64,000 nt of DNA from NCBI GenBank assembly GCA_034401135.1, contig JAWZSP010000009.1:2170001-2234000 (forward strand), read 5' to 3'. This stretch comes from Volutella citrinella (taxonomy: Eukaryota; Ascomycota; Sordariomycetes; Hypocreales; Nectriaceae). The notes under the pieces are model-generated. The model did no database searches and was not told the origin of the DNA. It was given only the letters and a program-made list of their open reading frames with translations. Positions 33,374 to 43,733 of this stretch are shown here, piece after piece; the stretch's first letter is position 1; each line of letters opens with the position of its first letter. Position numbers and translations under genes: made by a program.

Positions 33374-35645
33374 CTTTAATTTGTGATTAGAGCAACCAAA
33401 CACTTCGATGATAGAGTAATGGGATGCGTGCCTCTTCTTCCATTCCTTCTGAATGAGCTACCTGCGGCATATTATATATCTCCCGCCTTCCAACGGAGCC
33501 GCAAGCATAGCTCCTACTCCTACTAATCGTGCTACAGCCAGCAACATAGCCGATGGTCGACGAATCCACTGACTACTGCAATAGGGCGGCATGATAGTCT
33601 CCGGCCAGCCCCCAACCACGCAAGCCACCGCGAATCTCTGGATACCCCGGGGCCAGAAACGGCGTCAAGCAGCCAATCGCTGTGCATCTAGTTCTTAGAG
33701 TTTGTGCCATATAAAGGCCGCACATGGGTCAGCAGCAAGGCCCGTGACTAAAAGCAACGATTGCACGTGTACGTCGCATCCCTTGGACCAGGGAGGAAAT
33801 CATGCAATGGTATCGTCTCCACGTGGCAGGGCGTTCACTGCCGAGTCATGAATAGATCCGTGCGGTCGTTCCTCCCACGGAGACGGTACTCGTTGCGCCT
33901 TAGTCTTGGACAATCCGACAAGACGACTTTCCTAATCCAACACGTGCCCCGGTTATTTGCTTTCATCGGTGAGCGGGTCAAAGTCGGCCCGGCCTGGAGC
34001 GTCTTTCTATCTGTCAACGGCGACCCGTTTGCGTCGGCCGCCTTGGCCCCCGATTGCTTCCGTTTGGTACTAGCGGCGGCCGACGGCGAGTCTAGGAGAG
34101 ACGATCCCAACGTCTAGCAGGGAATATGGGCCATAGGCAGCGATTTGTCAGAGAGCCATCCTGAAGGACCCAACGGTATAGCGTCCTGAGGACTATCAAC
34201 TGGACCCTTTAGTCGCTGATCCCCCCACGGCTTCACAACTCGATAGACAAAGAGGATAACAACCCCCCTGTCCAACTCCGGCGCTAGACATTACGTGAAC
34301 ATCTCCCCACCATCTTCTAAGGCTTCAGTCATGCTGTAGGTTTGCCGGTCCGTTTCAAGAGGGTGTACTGCATGTGCCGCCCGGCATTTGTGATTCGACC
34401 GTGCATAGGGCTGCAACGCAAACGGCCAACGACGCGCAGTCTGGAACGAAACCCTGCGGAGAATACTGACCGTTTGCGGAGGATGCCCGGCCAGCCTCTC
34501 GACGCCTCGTTGGCAAACTGGGGATTCTGTTTGGCGGAGGAGACTCCAGCTAGTCCAAGACAAGCTACAGTATTAGATTTACAGTGCGTAGTAGTCTTGT
34601 CACTGTAGCCTCGCGGCGCCACCGTTCCTTCTTGCGTGATACACCTTGCAGACGGACGCAGCACGGAAAAATTGAAACGTGTATGCGAGGCTTGCTTCTA
34701 GAATACGTCTAGTCATGCGTGGCTGGCTGACAACCAAGCCTCGAGGCGTCAACTGACAACATCCAAGATAGAGAGTGTGTGTTGCTCCGAACACAGTGGG
34801 GATGGCTCCAGATAACTGTGTAGCTTCACTGTCCGGTACCACTATGTTATATCTTCGGTCCTTCTCTATGCACTCGACCCGCCAACGACACAATGGAGCA
34901 TATCGCACCTTTCGTCCGATATCACGCAGTCCGCCCGTCTTGCCGTATCAGGCTAGTCTCCGATCTCCATCACACACGCTAAGTGTAGGGTAATCAATAG
35001 TTGCTATCCACCCCTCCGCTTCACGACGCTGTCTACATCTCTCATTCTGACCGGCTCTTGTTGGTTGACTAAATCAGAAAGCCGTTTTATCGTCAAGGGG
35101 TCAGTTCCACTTACGGGGCTTCCTTCCTTTTAGCTCCAACTCAAACTATAAACGTTACGTGTAGTCGCGGAGCTACGAAGGAAGGAGTTGAGCGCGAGCT
35201 CCGAGCATGATAATGACTGCCTATAATTCGACTAGACTATGAGCTTGTGGTCTTAGCTATTGGCCCAAGATATGGTATCTTTATACTTATCAAATGGAAG
35301 CTTGGGTGGTGCTGCTGGTTACCAGATATCTATTGCTGACCCTAACCCTGAAAATCTCGGATACCTGCGGCCGGCCTTTTCGCCGCTTCGCTGTAACGGC
35401 TCCGGCGGAAAAGCCACCAGTCACCGATGCTCGAATCACAGCCGTCAGCACAACGCTAATCGGCGGTTCCTCCGATCGGAAATACGGCGCACCAGTCCAT
35501 TTGCGGACCCACCGAGATCGCCACACCACCCCGCAATCCCGCCACCACCATGAAGACTCTGTCGCGATATCGCAGCTTATCTCTGCGATATTCACACCTC
35601 ACTCTTCCCCCTCCCCGTGTAATCAGGCCCTAGCCTTCTGCAGAC
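33374..35645. other. Long divergent intergenic region
   Basis: 2.3 kb between the PKS and the MFS gene. Open frames (for example 33761-34117) are short and unrecognised on either strand. No repeat, RNA gene or transposon end was seen beyond the PKS TATA box. Confidence 0.5.
33472..33478 (-). promoter_or_regulatory. TATA box of the HR-PKS gene
   Basis: TATATAA reads on the minus strand, about 100 bp upstream of the PKS start codon. Confidence 0.5.
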
Positions 35646-37127
35646 ATGGCGGCCCGGTGGACAAAGCTGGCGACGCTGGGCAAGTCGGCCTCGTGGCTGT
35701 ACCACGAGTCGGGCCTCGCCTCCGTCTATCGCACCGGCTTCAACGCCTGGCTCGTAATTCTCTCACGGACATGTCGCATGTTTGCTTTTGGCGGCGTGTC
35801 CCTCACCATCGCCCTCTTCTTCTCGGAGCTTGGCTTCACCGACTCCCAGATCGGTCTGTTCATGACCCTGACGCTCCTCGGCGACGTCGTGCTCGGGCTG
35901 CTCGCCACGCTCATGGCGGATGGGCTCGGACGTCGCCGGGTGCTTTTTCTGGGCGGCATGCTCATGGCTGTCTCGGGCCTCGTCTTCTCGACCTTTGAGA
36001 ACTTTTGGGTCCTTCTCCTCGCCGCCGTTGTGGGAGTCGTCAGTGCTGGTGGCGCCGACTTTGGGCCCTTTCGTGCCATCGAGGAGTCCATCCTGTCTCA
36101 CATTACGACGCCCAAGACCCGAGCCGATGTCTTGTCCTGGTTCGTCACATGCTCCAGCCTGGGATCGGCCGCAGGTACCGAGCTGGCGGGACGCTTTGTG
36201 GAGACGATGCAGCATCGCGAGGGATGGGACAAGAAGCGACTCTACCATGCGACCTTTTGGAGCTATATTCTTATGGGCGGGTTGAATATGCTCTTGTCCT
36301 TCTCCATGAGCAAGCAGTGTGAGCTGCAGGACGCCAAGCCCGAAGCCATCGACGAGGCTGCACAACGCCTGCTTCCCAGCGGCGGGGACGAGGAACCTGA
36401 AGAGGATGTGTCGCCTCCGGCAGACGTGTCTGAGACAGCTTCCAAGCCCAAGCCCAGCCGCTTCTCGCAGATTTCCTCGTCTACCCTGCCAGTCATGTTC
36501 AAGCTGTGGTTTCTGCTCACAGTTGACTCTCTGGCCGACGGCATGGTTTCCCAGACCTTGACCAATTATTATCTAGACCGCAAGTTCAACGTCCCCAAGT
36601 CGACACTAGGTGACATCATGTCTGGCGCTCTCATCCTGGCAACCATCTCTACCGTCTTTGCCGGGCCACTAGCTCGTCACATTGGCCTGCTCAACACCAT
36701 GGTGTTCACCCATCTCCCTTCCTCCGCAGCCGTCCTATTTCTCCCCGCACCTAGCAGTCTCGTGCTCACCACGGTACTGCTGTACATCCGCATGGGCCTC
36801 AACAACATGGATCAAGCACCCAGAGCGGCATTCATCGCGGCTGTCGTCAAGCCCGAGGAGCGAACGGCTGTCATGGGCATCACGAGCACCCTCCGCACTC
36901 TTGCAATGGCTTCTGGCCCATCCGTAACCGGAGTTCTCGCGGGGAGCGACAAGTTCTGGATTGCGTTTGTGGCCGCAGGATCATTGCGAATCACTTATGA
37001 CCTTGGCTTATGGGCCTTGTTTGTGAACATGAAGCTTCACGCACACGAAACTAATGAACCTGAAGCTCCTCCTAGACGGGAGTCTATTGATGAGGAGGAA
37101 GGGGTCGAGAATACGCACACGGCATAG
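35646..37127 (+). CDS. MFS transporter
   Basis: Single exon, 493 aa. About 11-12 hydrophobic helices are seen, with the MFS loop 2-3 signature ADGLGRRRVLFLGGMLM and an acidic, Pro-rich cytoplasmic loop at about residues 225-275 between the two halves. The end is acidic and hydrophilic. A conserved ADFGPFRAIEESIL segment resembles uncharacterised fungal MFS proteins; I cannot assign a substrate. It is divergent from the PKS and upstream of the RTA1 and prenyl-fusion genes, so it could export a product of either, on proximity alone. Confidence 0.85.
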   Translation: MAARWTKLATLGKSASWLYHESGLASVYRTGFNAWLVILSRTCRMFAFGGVSLTIALFFSELGFTDSQIGLFMTLTLLGDVVLGLLATLMADGLGRRRVLFLGGMLMAVSGLVFSTFENFWVLLLAAVVGVVSAGGADFGPFRAIEESILSHITTPKTRADVLSWFVTCSSLGSAAGTELAGRFVETMQHREGWDKKRLYHATFWSYILMGGLNMLLSFSMSKQCELQDAKPEAIDEAAQRLLPSGGDEEPEEDVSPPADVSETASKPKPSRFSQISSSTLPVMFKLWFLLTVDSLADGMVSQTLTNYYLDRKFNVPKSTLGDIMSGALILATISTVFAGPLARHIGLLNTMVFTHLPSSAAVLFLPAPSSLVLTTVLLYIRMGLNNMDQAPRAAFIAAVVKPEERTAVMGITSTLRTLAMASGPSVTGVLAGSDKFWIAFVAAGSLRITYDLGLWALFVNMKLHAHETNEPEAPPRRESIDEEEGVENTHTA

Positions 37128-37342
37128 AACGAAAGAACACGGTGAAGTATTGCCGCATTTGATGAGCTTGAACACAAACAAAAGTAGGGGCTTGGATTTA
37201 AGAATAATGAACAAGTCGATAGGACAAATCATGCACATGACAGCGCACAGATAGCGCACGATGAAAGACAGAATTTGATAATGATACAACTAGTGTTTGC
37301 CTTAAAGAGATTAGCACAAACCCGCTCGCAGAACAAATTTCT

Positions 37343-38218
37343 CTACTTTTGGTCAATACTTTCCAGCTCCATCCGAGAGTCATCTACCAATCTTGCGGTG
37401 GTAGCCAAGAGCATGGCTGGATCGAATATGCAAAAGATGATGATAGCAACTGCAATGCAAGCTCCGTCAAGACCAATAAAATAACCCTCGGTTCTCATCA
37501 GTTTTCCATCCCAGCCCTCAAGTAGTTCTATCGTACGATAGATGCATCGGATGTAGACAGCCACGACGGAGATGCTTGTGGCATGGACAACGAGCTGCTG
37601 TCCCTTTGTGAAGAACAAGCGTCGAGTTCTCCACAGGAAGATGGCGAACAAGGCACAAAACCCGGTCATGCCGACTAACTGAAAGATGATGCCGGCTACC
37701 ATCAAGCTAGCCCCGGGCTTGGTGTCCTTTCCCTGGTTTGCTGCTCCCGAGGCGAGACCTCCGCCGCCGGCCTGGACAAGGAGAGAGACGACATCGACGA
37801 CGAGGAAGATCCACAGGTAGATCTTGGGGCGAATGACGGAGTACTGGTGCCCGACAGCTGTGATGAGGGCCCCAAGCGCAACGTAGATGGCGGCAGCGAC
37901 AAAGATGGGCGCGATGACGAGGGTCGTGATTTGCAGGAGGAATGCGATTTTATTGTACGCGCATTTCGAGGACCAGGTGCGTCCAATCCACCCTGCGAGC
38001 TCGACAAAGGCCGCGATTGCCAAGAGGTAGGATGTCGCCTTCTTCTTCTGCACCGATCGGAACGCATGGTAGATGCCAGCGACGAGGAAAAGGACATCAA
38101 AGACAATGCCGGGCGTGAGATTAGGGACGTAGCCGTAGGCGTTGGCCAAGCCGGGAACCAACTCGTGGCAGCCATTGAGCAGGTCGCCTCGCGCGTAGCC
38201 ACCAGTTGCCATCGACAT
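37343..38218 (-). CDS. RTA1-like seven-helix membrane protein
   Basis: Single exon, 291 aa from the ATG at 38216-38218 (MSMATGGYARG). The frame is open further upstream only from a TTG. Seven hydrophobic helices are predicted. RTA1 landmarks are AYGYVPNLTPGIVFDVLF at the N-terminus, VELAGWIGRTWSS, LLQITTLVIAPIFVAAAIYV, and YIRCIYRTIELLEGWDG. RTA1/RSB1 proteins are plasma-membrane or ER proteins linked to lipid translocation and resistance to sterol-targeting drugs. It is convergent with the MFS gene (215 bp between stops). Confidence 0.88.
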   Translation of the reverse strand: MSMATGGYARGDLLNGCHELVPGLANAYGYVPNLTPGIVFDVLFLVAGIYHAFRSVQKKKATSYLLAIAAFVELAGWIGRTWSSKCAYNKIAFLLQITTLVIAPIFVAAAIYVALGALITAVGHQYSVIRPKIYLWIFLVVDVVSLLVQAGGGGLASGAANQGKDTKPGASLMVAGIIFQLVGMTGFCALFAIFLWRTRRLFFTKGQQLVVHATSISVVAVYIRCIYRTIELLEGWDGKLMRTEGYFIGLDGACIAVAIIIFCIFDPAMLLATTARLVDDSRMELESIDQK

Positions 38219-39816
38219 TGCCGGCGCAGAAGTGATCGAGTCGGAATCTATTCGGTTAAGAGGCAAGTCGCCGGGATGAAGAACAGAGAACGAGCGTCAA
38301 TTAATGGCCATCATGTTCACATTTTGATGTAGCAGGATTTTGAAAGCCCACGGAGAGACTCCTTATGTGAAACTACAATGGCTGATGAGTGCCACAGAAG
38401 TACCCCGCTGTGCCTATGGCTGAGAGCTCCAGCTCGAAGCATGTGGATACTGCCCCGTAGTGATGGTATTGATGTCAAATCAAGCGATGCATTGTATCGG
38501 GGCTCTTGGATACGCCCTGATGCGAAGCAAGGATGCCCCTCTCGTAGAGCAGCATGTTGGTTGCCCACAAAGCAATCAGGATTCAGCCGCTTTGTTGAAA
38601 CCTGGCACGGGTATGTACGAAACATCCGATCGATAGTACGGCCTGTCAGATTGCACATCTGCAAGCTAGTGGAATCCAATGTGCGCAATGTGGGGAGGTT
38701 GCCAGATTTGATGTGGAGAGTGTGGCAGTGTATGGAGTACTCCGTTCATTTTACCCCCGCTCCCATGCGTCACTGACGGGATAAAGGCACATGATTTGCA
38801 GAATTCCTTGAGCCTGCAATTTGGACTTTGATGTATGGGTGGATACAACGGCGATAACCATGCTAACTGCGATAGGTCTACTCACGGATGCCATATCACG
38901 GATCCAACGGTTCAAGCTCGATCGCAGGTCCCAGCTAAGGAAGACTGGTTTTCTGCTAGTCTTGGAGGCCCATCGATATGCGGACGTCGCCTTTATTTAG
39001 CGAGAGAATGACGTGCAGTCTTGGTGTCTGCGTCAAATGACAGCACGGAACCTGATGCCCCGTCTTGATCGTCCCTCGCCCCCTGGTAGTCCGATTGCTT
39101 CCCTGAATCCTCACAAAAGCAAGATGAGATCCACGCCGGGTAAAAAGCGAGTAGTTTGTGGCGTGCTGCGTCGAAGCTGAGCTGACACAAGGCAGATGAG
39201 CGGAGAACCGCGTACCGGGTGATGTGGATGCCTTGAACGCGCACATGAGACCTGAATCCAGCTGTGATCCTACTGTCAGCGATCATTGGAGAAATAGTCA
39301 CTGGGTCTCTTTATTCGGCATATTTACACGTCCATGTGACTGTCGTGAACCCAGGTGGAACCAACCATTTCAACGGAATGTGCTCCAAAGACAAGACACG
39401 GGATATTCGGCGGCACGGGGTTAGACATAGATTTCGCCGCGGCAAATGTGAAAACATGAACGCCATAGCGGGTATAGCGGCACAAATATATGGCACATTG
39501 TGTCAGATAAGCATCGAGACATACATCAATAATGGCGCATCACATGTTGAGCCGTTAACCGCTGATTGGGCCTCCGTTGTACCGGTAAGTCACGACTCAT
39601 AATGCTTTTTCCACAGAAGGCAGCCTGAATTAGTCAACACCTGTGACGCAGTGCTGGAGCAAAATGACGCGCCAAGTTGGTCAAGTTGGGGGACAAAGCT
39701 AGGGCAGTAGACTGGATGAAAGATGGATATAAGATTCCTCGACTTGAGCAGAATTATGAGCCTAGCTCAACTCATTATTCAACTCATTATTCTTTCCACT
39801 TCCACTCTGCCTGACC
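38219..39816. other. Divergent promoter region, RTA1 / prenyl fusion
   Basis: 1.6 kb without a convincing gene. A TATAAG element at 39728-39733 lies about 85 bp before the start codon of the fusion gene. Confidence 0.5.
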
Positions 39817-41706
39817 ATGGACCTCGGAGTGTACCTGGCGAGTGCAGCTCTTTTGCTGGGCATCTTGGCCATAGCCTCTCTGTACCGCACCGCCAATTTG
39901 CTGCTGCGACGCCTCAATGACGCAAGAAACACAGACTTCCTGTGGGCTGACAGATTCCCTTCATTCCAAAGGCTACACTCCATGTTTGATCGCGGCGACA
40001 TCATGTTGGCCTCGGTGCTCGTCGCTTCAGCCATGCAAATCTCGCATCCGGCGCTTGGGAAAACACTCAAGGCGCACAGCACCTACAAGAACGATCCTTG
40101 GAGGCGGACCATCCGGACGTACACATTCATCGCAATTATCATACGATCCCAGAGCGCTGAGCGCAGACAGGTCGTCGACTGGCTGCAGCGTCTGCACCGA
40201 CCCATTCCACTCTTTGGCTTTGAGGCCAATCTCGTGGTATTCGCGACTTTTGCGTATTCAATGGTCAGGGTTCACCAAACCTTGGGAGGCATATCCGCTG
40301 AGGAAGCGGACGCCGTGGTGAGAAGCATCATGGGTATGGCTGATAAACTGAGCCCAGACGATCTAGGGCGCGATGTGCCAAGGACGCTGGTAGAAGTCGA
40401 GGAGTTTGTACAGAAGGAGCTGCATTCTGATCCGGCATATCACTCAACCCTGCAGGATGTGTACTCGAAACATGTCGGCGCTCTTGACGAAAAGGACCTT
40501 TCCGGACCCGGCCAGTACCTCAGACGTCCGCTCACTTTCGTGTCACGCTTCCTATTGAAGAAATGTGTCTGGGGATTGTCTAGAAGCGTGGTATCCGGTC
40601 CAGGCGAGCAGTCGAGCAGGTTAGAATCGGCATGTTGGCTCGTCTACCGAATAGCCCACAGAATTGTGTCGCATTTCCACTACGGCATATGTCCCGACAC
40701 CATGACAGTGGATGGAACTCTGAAGCTCATCTGTGCTGGGGAGGCTCGCCTGGGAAACGTGCCGAGCGAAGTCTTGTACGAGATTTTCGGCCATGACAAG
40801 ACCACCATGTGGAAGCAGCTGCCCCGGGATACCTTCCGACGCTTCCCTGACATGGAGTCCCATCTACCTTCCATTGAAGGCACGCGACGACCGGTCCACA
40901 GGACATCGGGTCTTTGCAGAGAGCTCAGCGAGTTTTTGAAGTGCGCATACTATCGTGCCAGAGTGAGCAGGAATATGAACAGCGTGCCTGCGCATCTGGG
41001 CGTGATCATGGACGGAAACCGTCGTTTCTCTCGCAGCAGCGGAATGAGCAGCGTCCTGGACGGACACGAGGCGGGAGCATACAAGCTCCTCGAGGTCCTC
41101 TCATGGGCCCTCGGCTCAGGCGTACAGAACCTCACCGTCTGGGCCCTCTCAGACGACAACCTGAAGCGCGGAAGCCAGGAGCTCGACCCTCTCTTCGCAA
41201 TGATGGAGAAGTACATCACCGAGATGGTTGCCAGCGAAGCCGCATTCTCAATCCCCCATGTCCGCTTCCGCGTCGTCGGCGACCGGTCCATTCTTCCGGC
41301 TTCGCTCAACGAAACAATCGACAAGGCTGAGGCGGCTACTGCGCAGAATACGAGGCTGAATCTGCAAATGGCGGTGGGATATGGCGGACGATCAGAGATT
41401 ACCCGCGCGACCAAGATGGCGGTCAACACCAGGATGTCGCAGGGAGGTATGTCGCTGCAGGAGGCCGTCGACGGCACGACGGAGAAGGATGTTTCTCGTC
41501 ATATGTACTCTGCTCAGCTGGGCCTCCCGCCCATTGATGCCATTATGCGGACGAGCGGCGAGAATCGCCTCAGCGGGTTTGCGTTGTGGGAGTCGCATCA
41601 CGCCGAATTCGCCATCATCGACGAGAACTGGCCAGAGCTCAAGCAGTCTTCCTTTCTCAGGAGCTTGCTCGATTTGTCGAAGCGAAACCGACGGCTTGGC
41701 GCGTGA
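39817..41706 (+). CDS. Fusion protein: membrane anchor + DUF2236 (MpaB/Lcp-type oxygenase) domain + cis-prenyltransferase
   Basis: Single uninterrupted exon, 629 aa. Residues about 4-22 form a membrane anchor. Residues about 45-290 resemble DUF2236 (MpaB and latex-clearing-protein family): SAMQISHPALGKTLKAHSTY, then an Arg97-x3-Thr101 pair and His127 in LQRLHRP, like the Arg/Thr and haem-ligand His of rubber oxygenases. Residues about 387-629 are a complete cis-prenyltransferase: HLGVIMDGNRRF with catalytic Asp399, TVWALSDDNLKRGSQEL, MAVGYGGRSEI and MRTSGENRLSGFALW. The DDNL form of the third region resembles actinobacterial short-chain Z-prenyl diphosphate synthases more than dolichol or undecaprenyl enzymes. 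No frame break separates the halves. The cis-prenyltransferase call is firm; the DUF2236 call is by pattern and less certain. Confidence 0.82.
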   Translation: MDLGVYLASAALLLGILAIASLYRTANLLLRRLNDARNTDFLWADRFPSFQRLHSMFDRGDIMLASVLVASAMQISHPALGKTLKAHSTYKNDPWRRTIRTYTFIAIIIRSQSAERRQVVDWLQRLHRPIPLFGFEANLVVFATFAYSMVRVHQTLGGISAEEADAVVRSIMGMADKLSPDDLGRDVPRTLVEVEEFVQKELHSDPAYHSTLQDVYSKHVGALDEKDLSGPGQYLRRPLTFVSRFLLKKCVWGLSRSVVSGPGEQSSRLESACWLVYRIAHRIVSHFHYGICPDTMTVDGTLKLICAGEARLGNVPSEVLYEIFGHDKTTMWKQLPRDTFRRFPDMESHLPSIEGTRRPVHRTSGLCRELSEFLKCAYYRARVSRNMNSVPAHLGVIMDGNRRFSRSSGMSSVLDGHEAGAYKLLEVLSWALGSGVQNLTVWALSDDNLKRGSQELDPLFAMMEKYITEMVASEAAFSIPHVRFRVVGDRSILPASLNETIDKAEAATAQNTRLNLQMAVGYGGRSEITRATKMAVNTRMSQGGMSLQEAVDGTTEKDVSRHMYSAQLGLPPIDAIMRTSGENRLSGFALWESHHAEFAIIDENWPELKQSSFLRSLLDLSKRNRRLGA

Positions 41707-42469
41707 AGCAAAGCGTGAGCTCGGTTCGACTGCTCGTTTGTGGGCAAGAAGGCCATCTACCGTTGCATTTATTCTTTCTTGTGTATTGTTCACTGCCTTC
41801 TTTTTTATATTAGCAAATGTCGACCGCGTAAGTCAGAGGCTTTCTTTTACATGGACATAGATATTTAAAGAGAGGAGCTTGCATCTAGCCAAGGGTCACT
41901 TGTACAATGCGTTATGTCTCCGAATTTGTTGCAATCGCAACCATCGTGCCGAGCTGTCCGGCAGAAATGGGATCCAAGATTTGGAGATGCCATCTTGCGG
42001 TTTTACGAGTCGTGGTTGAGTCGTCCATGGAGTTCGGACCCTCGGCGCGGCGCTCCTGCGGGCCGTTCTATATGAGAGGTCCTGTTATTGCCTACGTCGC
42101 GCGCTGCTCTGGGGCTTAGAGATTCGGGTACTTAGGTGACGCCGCTCTGACTAGTGCCCGATAATTGTTCCCCTCCCGGGTTGGACCTTTGGGGGGGCAA
42201 GGACAAAAAACTTCGCCACAGCCGCTGACGTGATCACGGATGTCATTGGCTCTACCTCACTAGTCATCGGATCATTACGCGAGGTTGAGGTGGTGTTTTG
42301 CCCTGGTTTCGGCTCCAGGTGGTCGTTGCATTTTCCCCTTTCACGTCTACTACCTGAGCTGTCGCCGAAGAATTTACTTGATCTGCTCCGCAGCCAGTTC
42401 CCATTTCCATCTTAAGACTCTTGCAGCACGCCTAGCATCGCGCACAACGACACTACTCCCGCCGTAGCC
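41707..42469. other. Intergenic, SDR promoter
   Basis: 763 bp with no recognisable gene. It precedes the membrane SDR on the same strand as the prenyl fusion. Confidence 0.5.
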
Positions 42470-43513
42470 ATGTCTGTCCTCCAGAGGCTACAGGACCTTC
42501 TCGGTCCCAGCGCTGTCGACACAGCCAAGGTCTGGGCCGCCAACCCTCTCTTGCAGAAAGCGCTTGTGGCAGTCGTCGCAGGAGGCGTTGCGCTGAAGCT
42601 CAACGGCATTCTCAACAATCTCGTCCTGAGCAACTACAGCGAGAAGAAGCCCTGGGATTGGTCCAAGGAGATCGTCCTCGTCACTGGCGGCAGTAGTGGC
42701 ATCGGCGAGCAAGTCGTGAGAAAGCTCACGAAGCGAGGCATTAAAGTCATCAACTTTGACAGAAACCCGCCCCAGGAGCCCCCGACTTCCCCCACCAGCT
42801 GGTTCTACCAAGTCGACATCACTAACTCGGAATCCGTCCGCGAGGCTGCCAACAAGGTCCGGCAGGAAGTTGGCCACCCAACTGTTCTCATCAACAATGC
42901 AGGAATTGGGTACTACGGCGATGTCATCACCATGCCAGAGGACAAGATTAGACGCATATTTGACGTCAACATCATCTCCCATTTTACCATGGTGCAGGAG
43001 TTCATCCCCGACATGATGAAGAACGACCATGGCCACATCATTACCATTTGCAGCGTGGCAAGCTACCTCACTACGGCTGGAAACGGCGAGTACTCCTGCA
43101 CGAAGGCGGCTGCCATGGCCTTTAACGAGGCCCTGCGCCAGGATCTTTGGTACAAGCATCGCGTCAAGCACATCAGGACCAGGTATGGCTCAGTCACAGC
43201 TCCTTTCTCCCCGTCATGCCAAGTCAGTCACAGTAACTAACCAAACTCCAGCATTGTTCATCCTTCGTGGGTGAAGACGAACATGAACAAGGAAATTCAT
43301 GAAAAGTTGGGAAGCATGATGCTCGATCCAGAGTACGTTGCGGAAAAGATTGTCCAACAAGTTCTGTCAGGAAAGAGCGGGCAAATGATTCTTCCAAAGT
43401 ACTTGTCGATACTTTTCTGGACACGAGGGCTTCCTCAATGGCTCCGAGAGTTGCCTCAAATGTCACAGGCGCAGAGTCTCAAAGACAAAAGGAACAAGTC
43501 AAAATCCAACTGA
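42470..43513 (+). CDS. Membrane-anchored short-chain dehydrogenase (RDH10/17beta-HSD11-like)
   Basis: Two exons, 42470-43182 and 43252-43513, give 324 aa; the 69-nt intron has a GTATGG donor and an AACTAACC branch site. A hydrophobic segment near residues 28-48 (LLQKALVAVVAGGVALKL) should anchor it to ER or lipid droplets. The cofactor motif is VTGGSSGIGEQ, Asp in NFDRNPP follows beta-2, and the active site has Ser in ICSVASYL and YSCTK. NNAGIGYYG is intact. Relatives oxidise or reduce lipophilic alcohols, retinoids or long-chain aldehydes. It lies 763 bp downstream of the prenyl fusion in the same direction, so it could act on a prenyl alcohol or aldehyde; this is speculative. Confidence 0.88.
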
Positions 43514-43733
43514 GATTGAAAGGCAAGTCAAGTATAAGATGTCTAAACGTGGGGCATCCGAGTGGGCAGAGAGCGGAAGTATTACAAGAGCGAGCAAGGT
43601 TTGGTTACTTTGAGATGGGATATTAGGATTAACTATGGCAGTCTAAGTCTTCGACTTGGATCAAGATAGCCTGTGTTCATCATTCAATGCAACAGCAACT
43701 ATCTGACAAGACACTCCTTTGCAAGTATGGCCA

